Shown piece after piece: positions 1 to 11,680 of a stretch of 64,000 bases of DNA. The notes beneath the pieces were generated by a model, which was given only the letters and a program-made list of their open reading frames with translations, was not told where the DNA came from and ran no database searches. The DNA comes from Prostheceraeus crozeri (Eukaryota > Platyhelminthes > Polycladida > Euryleptidae). The stretch lies in NCBI GenBank assembly GCA_907163375.1, contig CAJQUW010003396.1:248001-312000 (forward strand), in the 5' to 3' direction. Each line of letters opens with the position of its first letter. Positions within the stretch are counted from its first letter, which is position 1. Made by a program: the position numbers and the translations under genes.

Positions 1-79
1 GATGTGTCAATTTGTATTATCTTGCAGAATGTTTGCAACTGAAAATGTTCATATAAATAGGAATTTCCGAGATTCTTTG

Positions 80-502
80 TCAAACCTTTGATATTTCTGT
101 GTCTAATCCCTAAACTTCATGAACCCTAAAATGCCTCAATCTACCATTGAAGGGTAGCATTTTGGCATTTCTGAATATATTCGTACTCCATGCACTATAT
201 ACTTATGAATGCATCGGACCAATTGCTTATTGTATTTTCAATGTTTACTTATCCAGACTGCGCACTCCAAAGTGTCCAGACTTCATCTGTGTCATTTAGA
301 TTTGTACATTATCCAAATTTTATACTAAAATCAATTTTTTTCAGCAATGTCTCTTTCATTTAACTTCATTGTAAATTGCTTTCTTATAGCTAGGAGTACG
401 AATATATTCACAGATGCCAAAATGCTACCCTTCAATGGTAGATTGAGGCATTCTAGAGTTCATGAAGTTTAGGGATTAAACACAGAAATATCAAAGGTTT
501 GA
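80..502. mobile_element. MITE with about 108-bp terminal inverted repeats
   Basis: The first ~108 bases (from TCAAACCTTTGATATTTCTG) reappear as the reverse complement at 394-502 with only a few mismatches, separated by about 200 bases of unrelated AT-rich DNA. There is no coding capacity. This is the layout of a non-autonomous DNA transposon or fold-back element. I could not find a convincing target-site duplication, so the superfamily is open. Structure is seen directly; the transposon origin is inferred. Confidence 0.8.
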
Positions 503-732
503 CCTCTGGACAAATCATTTATAAAGATTTGTTTCTTTAAGTTCCGAAAATAAATTCAATGCAAGCTACTTAAAAAAAGAGTCATCCGATTTCATTGAAC
601 TAGATCTCTCAATTGAATCAGCACAGGGCTCAAAATTGAGTAATAAATTACTTGTAGAGACAATGTCCTTCACACATCACATTTTAGAAGGTTCTGAACA
701 GTGTGCATGAGCGCCGTTCATTTGAGCTTGTA
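503..732. other. Unannotated AT-rich spacer
   Basis: No gene, RNA or repeat recognised between the MITE and the dispersed repeat that follows. Confidence 0.5.
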
Positions 733-1347
733 AAAGTATTCTTCCTGTTAATACAAAGATATTCGTAAATGCAAAGTTTTTGAATTTGAAATTTTCTGCT
801 CATTTTGTATGCGTTTGAAATTCAAATTTCAAATGTGTTTTTTTATTATTGTTGTACTTTCTAGTTCGGCATCTAATTAGCAATTATTGAAAACTTTCAG
901 AATCATGTTGCTTTTGGCCTCAGTGAAACAGATGGAATATGGGAAACAATTATTTGCATCGTATGAGACAACTAGGCGTACTTCTGAAAATAAATTTTAG
1001 TGGGATTTGAGTTGAACTAAAGTTTGAATAATTTGACCTGTGACTTCATCTTATACGATGATGTAATCTCACAACGATTAATAGTCATCATTTCATTAAC
1101 CACATTGACCAGATCTTTCAATTAGTTTGTGATTTATTGGTTTTTGTTGTCATTTTCCATTTATATATATGTGATATAGTAAAAAATTTGCTAAAAATTG
1201 GCGTTTTTTTAACCTTTAATTTCCACCTCAGCCCAGGGATGGCCTTAGAAATAAAGTAATGCTGTTTTTCTGAATCCTCTTTCGATGCCCATTCGATTGA
1301 TGTGTGGTTTGGTAACATTGGTATAATAGTTTGGGAGATCAACAGGG
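733..1347 (+). repeat. Dispersed repeat, copy A (partner at 25.6-26.1 kb)
   Basis: This stretch aligns, with moderate divergence and small indels, to the reverse complement of 25563-26113. Shared landmarks include a TTTGAAATTCAAATTTCAAA palindrome near 808, an ATTATTGAAAACTTTCAGAATC stretch near 883-904, and the end GTTTGGGAGATCAACAGGGG near 1330-1347. Homology stops abruptly at both sides in both copies, as expected of a transposable element. Short open frames on the minus strand here are not supported as genes. Confidence 0.7.
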
Positions 1348-2860
1348 GAAGGATTAAGTATCATATGGAAGTGTTCACACAGGGACGCACTGCACGGGAA
1401 CGCGCGTGTCCAAGCAATTTCAGAAAAAGTTTCTGAAATGAAGCAAGGCTTGCCTACGAGATGAGAAAATCTACTTCTCACTTTGCACTACTACCCCGAC
1501 CTCTGCTACAACTCAAGTCAGTCGTTTTCCTTCAGGTCGCCAACCAGAGAGAGAGAAGATTGACTTTCGACAAAGATTCTGCGGACAATGTGACCAATTG
1601 AATGTGAAGTTCCCTTAACAAAGCATTTTTGTACTTAATTGTTGTGATGCAGTTTACATGCTATTATCATAATGAACGCTAACGTATGTTGATATTACTA
1701 ATAAGACAATGGTAGTAACATAAATACTTCCCATTAGGCCGACATGTTATAGTGAGTTGTTATGCGTTAGTCATCAGACAGAAAACATCACGTACATGTG
1801 TATTTTGAAGTAACCATGGAAGTAACGTCATATTGGCATTCTACGGACAATGTCACCAATTGAATATGAAAACCCCCTACCAATTCATTTTTGGATTCAA
1901 TTAACCATGAATTCAAATTCTTGAATGTGCTTGGGGCCAGAAGACATCTGCAGAACAAGAACTGGTAAATTGAAATTAAGATAGGAAATTTGCTGTTGTT
2001 CTCAACTCAGTTGATAGTCTGCAACAGGTTTCCCCGATTGGATGCAGAGTGCATTCAATAACCTCATTGTACGAACGGAATTGTTCGTTTTCAATGTCAT
2101 TTCCCTACTCTTTGATTTCGCTGCAACATCAACAATTAAGAAACTGAGGTAGGCTTACTGATGTATCATCATTCGTATGTTCTAAATAATTGCGGCTTTC
2201 AAATAATTAAAATAGGTCAGATATAATTAAAATATTTTTTTCAAAAAAGATAAAGTAAAATAAGTAAATGAATACTTTTTTATAATTCATTTTCTACTTT
2301 ACACGAATGCCAAAATTTAGGTCTGAGACCTACTCAAACGGACATTTTGCAGTTAGTAATCCGCAAAATATAGTGAAGCCTTCATTATAAGTGAACTATG
2401 GAGTAGGAATAGAATAGGAGATTAACCAATTATTGATTTTAATGAAATTTGAGAAACTATGAACGTCGGATTTGTAAAACCTCATCTCTATTCATATTCA
2501 CCCCTATTCATATTTACTGCATTTATAAGCGAATTTCATGACCCGATGAGTTCTTTGGTTAATTTGCTGCGAAATGGGAAAGTTGAATACCTTGTGAAAA
2601 GTTGAAAGACCATGCATGATACTGTTCAAGAAAAGCTAGTATCATGAAAATAACACTACCTGAAATTATCGAGATAAAGTCAAAGTCAAGTCTGATTAGT
2701 CGATCTGCTACGATAAAAGAACTAATTGAAATAAACATCAGGTTTATGAACTCTATGTGAAGCTGTCTGTCTTTCGTTGTCACCCAATTACTCAATCGAG
2801 TCGTTTGGAGTGGTGACTTATAGAACTCTAAAGTTGAATATGCCTGTGTTTTGAGAAAGA
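1348..2860. other. Non-coding stretch with a ~60-bp direct repeat
   Basis: No gene recognised. A block beginning CGGACAATGTGACCAATTGA at about 1582 recurs, diverged, at about 1842 (CGGACAATGTCACCAATTGA), followed in both by similar AT-rich sequence. Otherwise no feature can be supported. Confidence 0.5.
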
Positions 2861-2869
2861 CTTCATTGC

Positions 2870-3965
2870 TTGAGATAACTGAAACAGTTCATTTTGTCCG
2901 AACTTCCGTGAGAAACATTTTGCTCGAGAAGTAAGTTTATTGCTTAAAGTAAAAGTATGTGACCGGCCTTCGGTGTCCATCGCCTTCCGAGGTCGACAGT
3001 ATAGTATTTTATATAGTTTATCATATAGCACAGTGTAAGTAAGCCATATGATAAACCAGGGTTTCGGAGTCGGAGTCGGAGTCGGAGTCGGAGTCCCCCG
3101 GAGTCCTATCATTTGGCCGGAGTCGGAGTCGGAGTCGGAGTCCTATCAAATGATAGGACTCCGGACTCCGACTTAGTAGTAAAATTGTTGTAGCCTCAAT
3201 AAAAGATGGCATTTTCAAAAATATATTTTCCATCATTTTATCTTCCGAGTTTCTCTAGCGACATTAATCTACATTCTAGACAAATATCTTTATTATATTT
3301 AATCATTTGATCATTTTATACAATTAATATAACTTACTTTATACATAACTTAACAAGTTGATTAGCCTACATCAAACATTCTAGCTACTACTATACATAA
3401 TTTGTTATCCTCCAATTGATTTGATATAGACGTATAGCTATGAATTGAAGAGAAAATTTGATGCTCAAAGTTATTTCTTATTAAGCCTATGGCGCACGCG
3501 CAGTATTGGTCATTTAATATGAGAATGTCTGTCAATTGTTCATTTTGCATGGTTGGTGGGACTATTCCTCTGGGGATGATTAAGAGTAGATTACAATGAT
3601 ACTATGGAAGATGTGGAGGCCATTCAAGTGGCTCGTGACGCAGACATGTAAAAATGTCATTTACATAAATGAAGTTTATAGTTGCATAACTTAGAGCCAA
3701 AATTGTGAGTTGAGAAGACTGGAGAATCTTCGGTGCCCGGAGTCGGAGTCGGAGTCGGAGTCCTTAAGATTTAGTCGGAGTCCTTAAACTTTGAAAACCC
3801 GGAGTCGGAGTCGGAGTCGGAGTCCTATCAAAATTTTAGGACTCCGAAACCCTGTGATAAACTATATAGAATGCTACACTATCGACCGCGGTATTTTTTC
3901 TTTCTCCCGGGAGTTTGGACAAAGTGAACTGTCTCAACAAAGAACTGTCTCAATGCAAATTATCC
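2870..3965. repeat. Old hairpin (fold-back) repeat split by a hAT element
   Basis: Bases 2870-3048 and 3855-3965 are imperfect inverted repeats of each other: arms share GATAAACTATATAGAATGCTAC-like and GACAAAGTGAACTGT-like blocks. Removing the hAT element at 3057-3854 and one copy of its target duplication would leave a short loop between the arms. It is therefore an older fold-back repeat into whose loop the hAT element landed. Outer ends are approximate. Confidence 0.65.
3057..3854. mobile_element. Non-autonomous hAT element, GGAGTC family (798 bp)
   Basis: Ends CAGGGTTTCGGAGTC / GACTCCGAAACCCTG are inverted, and a perfect 8-bp duplication TGATAAAC flanks the element at 3049-3056 and 3855-3862, diagnostic of the hAT superfamily. 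Both subterminal zones are arrays of GGAGTC hexamers interrupted by CTATCATTTGATAGG-type palindromes. The TPTPTP and RSRSRS open frames come from the hexamer arrays and are not genes. The middle (about 3190-3720) is unlike the other copies in this window and encodes no transposase. Confidence 0.92.
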
Positions 3966-5100
3966 CGATGCCTGGTCAACTACGTAAATGAGACAATTTC
4001 TAAAAAGCTATGGGAAGCATGAAAGTGGTCCAAATACGGAGCTGGCACATATAGAGGTTAAATCGCTGCCTTATCTTTTTCACGGGAGAGCGCAAAGTGG
4101 CTCTACTGCAGAGACGGATTGTCTATAAGGGTGGTCTGAAATGAAGGTTTCACCAACTTTAGGTTCCGGTATACGACATATCAAGGTTGGATCGGGGCTA
4201 TGGTGGTGTCTCTGTGACTTGCTAGTTAATTCAATGTTGGCAGTTGGTTGACGTGTACTACGGGTACTATTAATCATTCGATTTCTCGATTTCAATATTG
4301 CTTATATAGTAGGTCCACCAGTACTCCGGATAAACAAGAGTTGCCGACGAAGCGAACTCGGTACTGATAACACATTTTGCAGGCGCATGGAAAAAAGGCA
4401 GCAATACGTGTGAAAACATATTCAAGATATGAAATTCTTGAAATCTGATGGCGCACTGACTCAGATGACATATCAGGAATGTGTTGAAAGCAGTTTTTAT
4501 TGAATACCTGCCGAAATTTCACTCAATATACTGATTGTGCATCTTAAATTTGCCCCCGGGTATGGCTGCATCATTAAATAGGGAGTTTTGTCGATGTTGA
4601 GAGATGGGAACTAGGCCTTCTAATGATTCCTGATATTGAATGAAATGGTAGCTGTTCAGGTCTAATTCCATTTTTCAACTGAGGAAGTAACTCAACATTT
4701 AGTATTTTATTTTCATAGCAAATAGGAACCTTTGCATTTTTGTTAAAGGCTTACGCATTGCTGCATGTGCAAAGTTTATGTTGAAATCATAAATTCATAA
4801 TGTCTAAAATTCACCGTATTGTTGATGAAAATCATAACTCTGCATTTTTCATGATTGCTTTCAGCCAATTTCAATTTTCAATTAATATCATCTTGTCTCA
4901 ACCAGTTTTTACAGTGTTGCCCTCAATATGCAGATGTTACAGAATGCATTCATGGTGATTCACATGCATGTGACTTTGCAATTACCATGATAATCCTAAA
5001 TAAATAAAAAACGAATAAATCTATCGATTTGTACGCAATGCACACGCAGTGATTGGCTGCAAATCTACCAATTATGGTTTTTATCCTCTGAAATGTGAGA
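3966..5100. other. Unannotated stretch
   Basis: AT-rich, with scattered short open frames of no recognisable family. No RNA gene or clear repeat seen. Confidence 0.5.
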
Positions 5101-5506
5101 TACCGTATTTATTCGATAATAAGACCCGTGGTCTTATTTTCGAATAATGCCCCCTCCCTGAAAAAATCAAGACCCGGGTCTTATTTTCGAATAATTCAAA
5201 AACATATTCTCTGTAAGCTGATAGGGCTTATTATCATGCTGATTTTCTTTCTATCGGATCTCTATTATTTTCAGTAGGCCGGCCTATTGAATCTCTAATA
5301 TTGTCAGGTTATTTGTCACTTCCCAAAGCCTAAATAATTGCGTTTACTCTAATACGCTATAGGCTAAACTGGTATTATTCCGACCTCCTGGAATGAAATT
5401 TACGTAAATTCTTGCTTTGCATTTAAAAATTACCCCGGTACATGATATTTCCGTATTTTTACCTAAGAGAAAAAACACGTTTTTTGAAAAACGTCTGCTA
5501 TGAAAC

Positions 5507-6557
5507 TTATAAATCACTATCCGTATCGGTTGAGTCTGAGTCAGTATCAGAGTCGTCGGTATCCATGACGACGAAGTATTCTTTCGTCGCACCAGACGTG
5601 ACCAATCTATCGTTTGAGATGAGATCTCTCAGCCGTTCGTTGAGGCGATTCTTCGGAACCTGGGCACCGTTTTCACTAACACAGCAGCATTCAAATGCAC
5701 GTTCGATTGCCGATTTCTGCAGCGAATTCAACGCCGATGATGCCATCTGAACAATTGCTTTGTAACTTGGCTTTTTCATATTGCCAGAACCAGTGTATGA
5801 ATGATCTTCATAATGGCCTTCCTGCCATTTGGTCCACTCGTCACGCATGGCATGCTTGAATTGAGCATTTACACCGACATCATTCGGTTGAGCAGCGTAC
5901 GTAGTTGATGGAGGCACGTAAACAGTATCGACGTTGTGCTTTTGGAGAGCGGAACGAACTTCATCTGAGCGATGTGGTCCATAAGAGTCTAACAGAAGAA
6001 TAGACTTGGTAGATCTTGCAAAAGGATTTCGACTTCCCATAACAGCTGTCACCCATGAAACGCAGTCACTCTTTTTCATGCTACCGGAATCAGACACAGA
6101 TACTTCGATGTTCTCGGGAAGTGGTCCGACGTTCGGTTTCTTCTTCAATTTGAAGATGATCAGTCCCTTCAACAGCTGACCATTGGCAACTGTAGTGAGC
6201 GCAACGGTGTATCTCATCTTCGTATGACCTGTATGTGATCCTGAGACAGTATGCTCACCTCTAAAATGCAACGTACTATTGTGAGTCATGTCCACGTAGA
6301 CAGGTACCTGATCCATATTGTAGATGCGATCTTTCGGGATCCCTTTCGTTGCATGTCGAAGATCTTCGAAATATTGTATCAGTCTATCTCGTATCACGCT
6401 TGAATCATTGGCATTTAACTGTGAAACGTGAGTAAGTCGCCGAGAGACAATTCCATGTCGTTTCGCCCACTTCTGGATAAAACCGTTGCTGATTTTGAAA
6501 GAGGCAGGCAAATTCAATGGCTCACGCAATTCGTCGACAGCTGTACGAAGTGATTTT
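5507..6557 (-). pseudogene. pogo/Tigger transposase (DDE domain)
   Basis: The open frame covers the catalytic part of a Tigger-like transposase. In order: a remnant of the second DNA-binding helix region (AVDEL, IQKWAKRHGI), the first acidic motif RIYNMDQVPVYVDM, the second LLLDSYGPHRSDE, and the third AAQPNDVGVN, about 35 residues after the second (a DD35D-like spacing). It ends in an acidic Asp/Ser/Thr tail. The annotated first codon is TTG. The frame is in fact open back to a TAA near 6557, and family-like sequence (a Trp-Arg CENP-B-type helix, VSRKMLHDWRNRE-like) continues upstream to an ATG near 6845 in other frames. I infer at least two frameshifts plus that stop. The transposase would bind the terminal repeats and cut and paste the element at TA. 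Confidence 0.9.
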
Positions 6558-6845
6558 TAATTTGCAATAGAGTTCGATGCACGTTTTTCTTTGAAATATT
6601 CTAACAGTCTTTTCTCCAGTTGCGTATTGAGTGGACGACGGCCTGAACCAAAAGATTTGGATTTTTTTGGTTGATTTCATGGATGATGATCGCCATTCTG
6701 ATTCACGATTACGCCAATCGTGTAACATTTTTCGACTGACACCCTACTTGCCTCTGCAGCATGTAACGAATTGTTGAATTCCAAACGCAATCGATCCAGC
6801 ATCTCTAGCTTGACAGCGATAGTATAGGAAAATCGTCGCGGAGCC
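6558..6845 (-). pseudogene. N-terminal DNA-binding part of the Tigger transposase, frame-disrupted
   Basis: Reading leftward from the ATG at about 6845 gives MAPRRFSYTIAVKLEMLDRL followed by NNSLHAAEASRVSVEK, a psq/CENP-B-type helix-turn-helix opening typical of Tigger proteins. The frame is then lost near 6730, and the next piece (HDWRNRESEW) is in another frame. The segment GRRPLNTQLEKRLLEYFKEKR-like is in a third. This is the same gene as the downstream DDE frame, in a decayed plain DNA transposon. Confidence 0.75.
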
Positions 6846-7220
6846 ATGGCAGGTGAGCGCTCGAATGAATCGATAGTGAAAAATTCGATCTGTTATTGTG
6901 TGTGAGGGCTATTTTTGGACATTACTATCCATATACACCATGCTCCTTTGTGATTGGCTCTTACTATCAAATTCATTAGTTCCAAGAATAACAACGATTT
7001 CCAGGAAAAGCTCAACAGGGAAATTGTCTTCAGAGATGACAATCATTAAATGAATAGCTTCTAACTTGTGTGTGTGTGTGATATGAAGCATAATAAGATT
7101 TATTTCCTCGATAGGCAATAAAAAATTTAAGACCTGGGTCTTATTTTCGAATACAACTTTTCGCATTATTCGAAAATAAGACCCCTCCTACCCGGGTCTT
7201 ATTATCGAATAAATACGGTA

Positions 7221-8770
7221 CCAGCGCAAAATTGGTCTAAATTAGAAAACGACCTGTGGGATGCTCACTAAACGACCAGCATGCAGCTCTGCGACACATG
7301 CAGCAATTATGGCTATTAATATTAATCAGAGAGAACTTACTTTCATTGTCGTGTGTTGTCATGTTGGCGTAGACGGATAATCTCTGAGCCTGCCTTACAT
7401 CTCAAATATATGCTAAAACTAAGATTGAGGAACATCCTAGAAATTTTACTCATTTAAGTGCATAAACATTGGAGACTATCAACAACTCCGTACTCATGTA
7501 TACTCAGAAAGTGTTTAAAACAGGAGCATAACAGAGAGCAAACAAAACAAGGAATGTTTATAACATGCCTTCTTGTTTGTAGACAGAATTTCACATCATT
7601 GACAATGCAGAAAAATATTTTGGTCCATAAGAAAACAGTCCGAAAGCTTGTTCAATTGAAAGAGACTACTTTTTATATTTGTGTAAAAGTAGTCTTGCTG
7701 TCGTCGTCATTAAACAGTGATTGTTTTTAAACAAAAATTGTTTCTAGGGTAAGTACAATGCATGATAATTGGCAGCAATTGAGATATATGAACGGAAAGT
7801 ATGCACTTCATGTTTAGAATATGTGACGCACGGTCACTTACAGCGGATTTTAAAACATTTTGCACACGCACATACTTTCTCATTCAGTAATGATGATCAT
7901 AGAGTAAGTATGTTAGGTACAGTAGCAACTCAGCATTTATCAAATCACCAATGTATATACATTTTCGATTTTATTAAATGAAGTCGAGATGAACACATTT
8001 GGGTATTGTTACCAAATGTGAGATATGCAAACTTGCAGCTATGAAGAAATTACCACGGAATTGACTGATCATGATAGTAATGCAGGAGGAATAATAGTAT
8101 TTTTATGTCATGACAGCGTTGGAGAGGTAATGTTTGTTAAATAACCAAATTATAGGCTTAATTTCATGCTCAACCTCAAGAGTATCTTCCATGGTATTTT
8201 CTTAAGCGTGATCATCACAAGCAACCTGCCATTGGTATAGCAAAATAGCATAATCAAAAACAATTCTTTCAGTTAACTTTGAAAAGTTAATTAATTTAAA
8301 TTTGGACCGCATGATGATGACATCCAAAAAAGCATTGCTTCATATTGGGTCTGACACAATATTCAGCAAGTCCAGCGCAAATATCAAATACTCAATTTTC
8401 ATTCTGTTGAACACCGGTTATGCAAATATTGAGTAAAATGAGCATAGAGGTCATTGCCGCTGCGGAGGGTCACTGTTCCACCGGTATGCTTGCGTGTTTA
8501 GACTAGAAATAATGTTAAATAATATTAAAAAATGATGGTATCAATAAATTTCGTTTGTTGATTGAAACATTTAAGTTTGACAAGACGGAAACATCAAAAG
8601 CCGTTTTTCTTCAGTATTCTTACCAGCTAGACACTGAAACTTCACAATTTTCACATATTTTACACTTCCTTTTCACACAAATATGACATATACTTGTATT
8701 TCGGGGCTTTCGAGCGCATATAAATCCGAGACCTAATCATGACTCCTGGAATTTCTTTGAATGTACGTGT
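7221..8770. other. Unannotated stretch
   Basis: Only short open frames without recognisable domains (for example 7458-7730 and 7769-7981, plus strand). AT-rich, no RNA gene seen. Confidence 0.5.
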
Positions 8771-9620
8771 TTATCCTGGAAATGTCCTCGAAAATGGGTT
8801 TCCAAATTCTGTAGAAACTCTGAAACTAAATATGAAAAAAGTCCGTACTATGCTGTGTGACTCCCGTCTCAACGTGTGTCCGAGCCATCGCCATCTCCAG
8901 TTCATCAGCACTTCATCCAACCGTGGCACTTTCGTTGTTTCACGGACATTAACATTTGTTACTTTATCCTGCCATTTCACTCCCAGGATCCGTCTTAAGG
9001 CTTTATTCTCGAACACAGTGAAACGTCGGGAAATGGTCGCATTGTCGTACCAACTTTCACAGCCATATGTTAGTACAGAGTTCACTAACGTCTTGTACAG
9101 AGATACTTTTGTATGGATCATCAATCTGCGTGACCGCCACACTTTTCCTAACATAGGCTACCCATAACTTGACTTGCTTTCATTAGACAAGCCGATAATT
9201 CTTCTTCAAGAGATAGAGATCCATTTTTCTGAACAACAGAACCGAGATATTTGAATGTGTCGCAATCCTTCATATGTATTCCATTCAAACTTACATGTCC
9301 GGTACATGCCTTTCAGTTCGCATTACTTCCGTCTTCCTGAGATTGATCTTCAGTCCAATACCCTTCCAACACTTGCTAACTTGTCAATCATGGTTTGCAT
9401 TTCCTCTACTTTCTGAGTTAGAACTGCAACATCTTCAGCATACTCTAAGTCAGCCAAGCGTTTTGCCTCTGTCCACTGTAAGCCGTCTGTATGCATTTCG
9501 ATTGCATTCTTCATCAAAAAGTCAATCACAATGGTAAACAGCATAGGAGACAACACATTTCCCTGCATCACCTCTGAGTTAACTGGGAACTCATCGCAGG
9601 TCTCCATCAACATTGACTCT
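8771..9620 (-). pseudogene. RTE-like LINE fragment: reverse transcriptase C-terminal half
   Basis: Read on the minus strand, this begins within the reverse transcriptase palm: QGNVLSPMLFTIVIDFLM, then LADLEYAEDVAVL, where the usual YADD/FADD box has become YAED. Next comes the thumb region (GIGLKINLRKTEVM, FKYLGSVV) and the post-RT segment SVLTYGCESW, RRILGVKWQDKVTN, RWLGHTLRR that RTE-clade elements share. Frame changes occur near 9155-9350, and a TAG follows VMGSLC. The 5' part (endonuclease and early RT) is missing, as in typical 5'-truncated LINE copies, and the far 3' end is also not recognisable. The altered YADD box means it could not have been catalytic in its present state. Confidence 0.88.
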
Positions 9621-9871
9621 ACAGAGCTCTCATTTCATACAGATTTCGGACAATTCGCACATATTTGTCAGGTATGCGATCGTAGGATGTTTCACAATGT
9701 GGTTAATGTGGATTAAATTGCTGAAATTGCTTGTGTTTGCCAACATTGGGAGGCTTTCAAATCTCGATATGTTCAGCTTCATAGTGGTGCATGTGCATGA
9801 CAGGAAATGATCTGAAGACATCCCATGTCAAAAATTATGACTCTGAGTTTAACACTTTTCACTACTTAGAT

Positions 9872-10661
9872 CAGGGATGCGGAGTCGGAGTCCCGGAATC
9901 CTATCATTTTTGCTGGAGTCGGAGTCCTATCAAATGATCGGACTCCGGACTCCGGCCTATAACTAGACCCGAAATATAATCCAAACAAATTAATTATCCC
10001 AGTGTATATAGCTGTCACTGTCTTGATGTCAGCTTTCTCCGTCAAACAAAAGTACAGAGACACTGATGCATGCAAAGCTTGTAATAGTTGAGGGAACGAA
10101 CCGTGATAGTGAAAAAAGATTGTCTTTTCAGTCGGTGATTTATTAGAGAAGACAAGCCTTCCTATAGCCTCGATCAAACCTACGCACCAAAGGTCACATC
10201 AGAGACAAAAATGAAATACTAGTTTGTTTGAGAACATTACCTCTTACCAAAGCGTTAATCTTGCGTGATAGCTCCTCCAAAGCGCATATTAAAATCGAAT
10301 GTGTATTGGAGAATTCACATTTTTCTCACACATTCTCATATTTTTTGGAGAAAGATTTGAGATTTCCCTGCCTGGTAGAGACTGGAGAAAAACCATGTGA
10401 AGCACACATCAACAAGATGGTAGGAGCCGAGTCGTATGCATCCAACTTAAAGCGACATTTGATGAACTTTCATCGAAAATGATTGATAATTGATAGAGCA
10501 ATGATCACTAAAAATATGTTAAAAAACCTATAGTGATCCATGATGCAGGTTACCAGTTTTTTTAAAAAAAACTGTGCTAGATATATTTGCCACCTGGAGT
10601 CGTAGTCCTATCAACCCACGGAGTCGGATTCCTTTAAAAATGATAGGACTCCTCATCCTTG
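9872..10661 (+). mobile_element. hAT element, GGAGTC family, copy 1 (790 bp)
   Basis: Starts CAGGGATGCGGAGTCGGAGT and ends with the diverged inverse CTCCTCATCCTTG. Flanked by ACTTAGAT (9864-9871) and ACTTAGTT (10662-10669), an 8-bp duplication with one mismatch. Subterminal CCTATCA..TGATAGG motifs match the copies at 15.5 and 40.7 kb. It carries only a zinc-finger remnant, so it is a deletion derivative mobilised by a hAT transposase elsewhere. Confidence 0.92.
10228..10482 (+). pseudogene. BED-type zinc finger remnant of a hAT transposase
   Basis: The 84-residue frame ends in KPCEAHINKMVGAESYASNL followed by KRHLMNFHRK. The SNLKRHL..H pattern is the hallmark of the BED finger at the amino terminus of hAT transposases, which binds the element's subterminal repeats. 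No RNase-H-like catalytic domain or hATC dimerisation region follows: the element ends about 180 bases later. The same segment, diverged, lies inverted in the copies at 15.49-16.31 and 40.75-41.47 kb. The frame could be only a relic rather than a made protein. Confidence 0.7.
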
Positions 10662-10974
10662 ACTTAGTTAGATACAGCTTAGAAAATTTCTCTGCGTCCC
10701 ATTGGATTATCAGGTGTTTTTATTTGATCGTGTCTGACAAGAAGATGAACTAACTAGAACTCGGCATCCGTGCAGATTCGTGGTAGGCATAGGGTGTACA
10801 TCATTCTATGAAGGTTCGGCCTTGATCCCTGCAGAACACACGCTGTGCCTCAGGCTGCCGGTCTGCCTGGTCATTTGATACGTATATGATGATGGTTTAG
10901 CGTCATTACTTCCTAATACTAGGGGCTTTGACGGTTCTGACACAAGGCTTTTAATCTGGAGCGTTGATCTTTTA

Positions 10975-11050
10975 GCCCGAATGCCCTTCCGAACGACTTC
11001 CAGTGACACTTTCAGAGCTCAACCGCTAGACCGAAACATCGCTAGGCCAT
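10975..11050 (-). repeat. Possible tRNA-derived SINE fragment, copy 1
   Basis: Read on the minus strand, CGGTCTAGCGGTTGAGCTCT resembles a tRNA A-box region, and the ~75 bases that follow align with a second copy at about 32390-32475. No intact B box or 3' tail was found. Tentative. Confidence 0.3.
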
Positions 11051-11680
11051 AGGGTGCGGTTTCTTATTAAAGAAGTTCTTCAAGCTATTTAGAAATTGCT
11101 CATTACATATGTCGCCGATTGTCCCTTTCCATGACTTTAAAATAATGTCATTTAAACGACGAAACTGATCTCTTTCTTTCACGCAGCGTTATTACAGCTC
11201 GGACAAAACTGTCATAAGATTTCAGCCTCAAAAAATTGAAAGGATCCAGTTGTGGGGTAATCATGCCAAGGATTTCAAAATTGTGTCGTCTATCTCGACG
11301 AACTTTGGCTGTACATCACAAGCGGCGGAGCATTTTCGCAATGCACGACTCTATGAGTGTGAGCAAATGTTGCTACTTCCCGACAATGCGCTGAATCATC
11401 TTTCGTAAAAGACTGCTTGCCAGTCTATAGCTTAGTCTGCATTGTCTCTCTTATAATATGCGTGTATCTACACACTACGCGTAGCTGGATAGTGAAAAGA
11501 AAACTTGATTTGACAAAAAGAATCGATCTTTTTTCAGAATATTTATCGCGGACAATCCTGCTCGCCATCATTAGTAGAACGAGTAGCGTAATAGTTAATT
11601 AATTCATGACGACACGTTAAATATTTCAATAAATCAGTCAGATTGTCGTACTGACTCAAATAAATCCGCAAAAGTTTCCG
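11051..11680. other. Unannotated 3' flank of the lectin gene
   Basis: No feature beyond a short open frame at 11417-11602 (plus) with one hydrophobic segment and no recognisable family. Confidence 0.5.

Larger units (their letters stand above)
5103..7218 (-). mobile_element. pogo/Tigger-type DNA transposon, full length (2.1 kb)
   Basis: The element is bounded by TA dinucleotides (5101-5102, 7219-7220) and has inverted ends beginning CCGTATTTATTCGATAATAA that are identical for about 28 bases. A second inner repeat, GTCTTATTTTCGAATAAT, lies just inside each end. The single large open frame (5507-6529, minus) is a DDE-type transposase. TA duplication, a 2.1-kb length and the DDE_1-like protein place it in the Tc1/mariner superfamily, pogo/Tigger branch. 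The amino-terminal third of the gene is frame-disrupted, so the copy is probably inactive. Confidence 0.93.
9640..10857. repeat. Truncated copy of the 22.3-kb palindromic element, split by a hAT insertion
   Basis: Bases 9690-9871 and 10662-10857 match the right half of the palindromic element at 22258-23045. Shared blocks include GTGCATGACAGGAAATGATC-like, TCAAAAATTATGACTCTG, CCATTGGAT, CTGACAAGAAGA and TAGGCATAGGGTGTACATCA. The hAT element 9872-10661 sits within it. The left arm of the palindrome is absent; the LINE fragment lies there instead. Confidence 0.75.

Noticed and set aside
2828-3236. Open frames with TPTPTP and SDSDSD repeats
   Set aside because: They are translations of GGAGTC hexamer arrays in a hAT element, not proteins.
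5442-5750. 102-residue plus-strand frame
   Set aside because: Antisense shadow of the Tigger transposase acidic tail.
10975-11050. A functional tRNA gene
   Set aside because: An A-box-like run is present but no B box, acceptor stem or terminator; kept only as a possible SINE trace.
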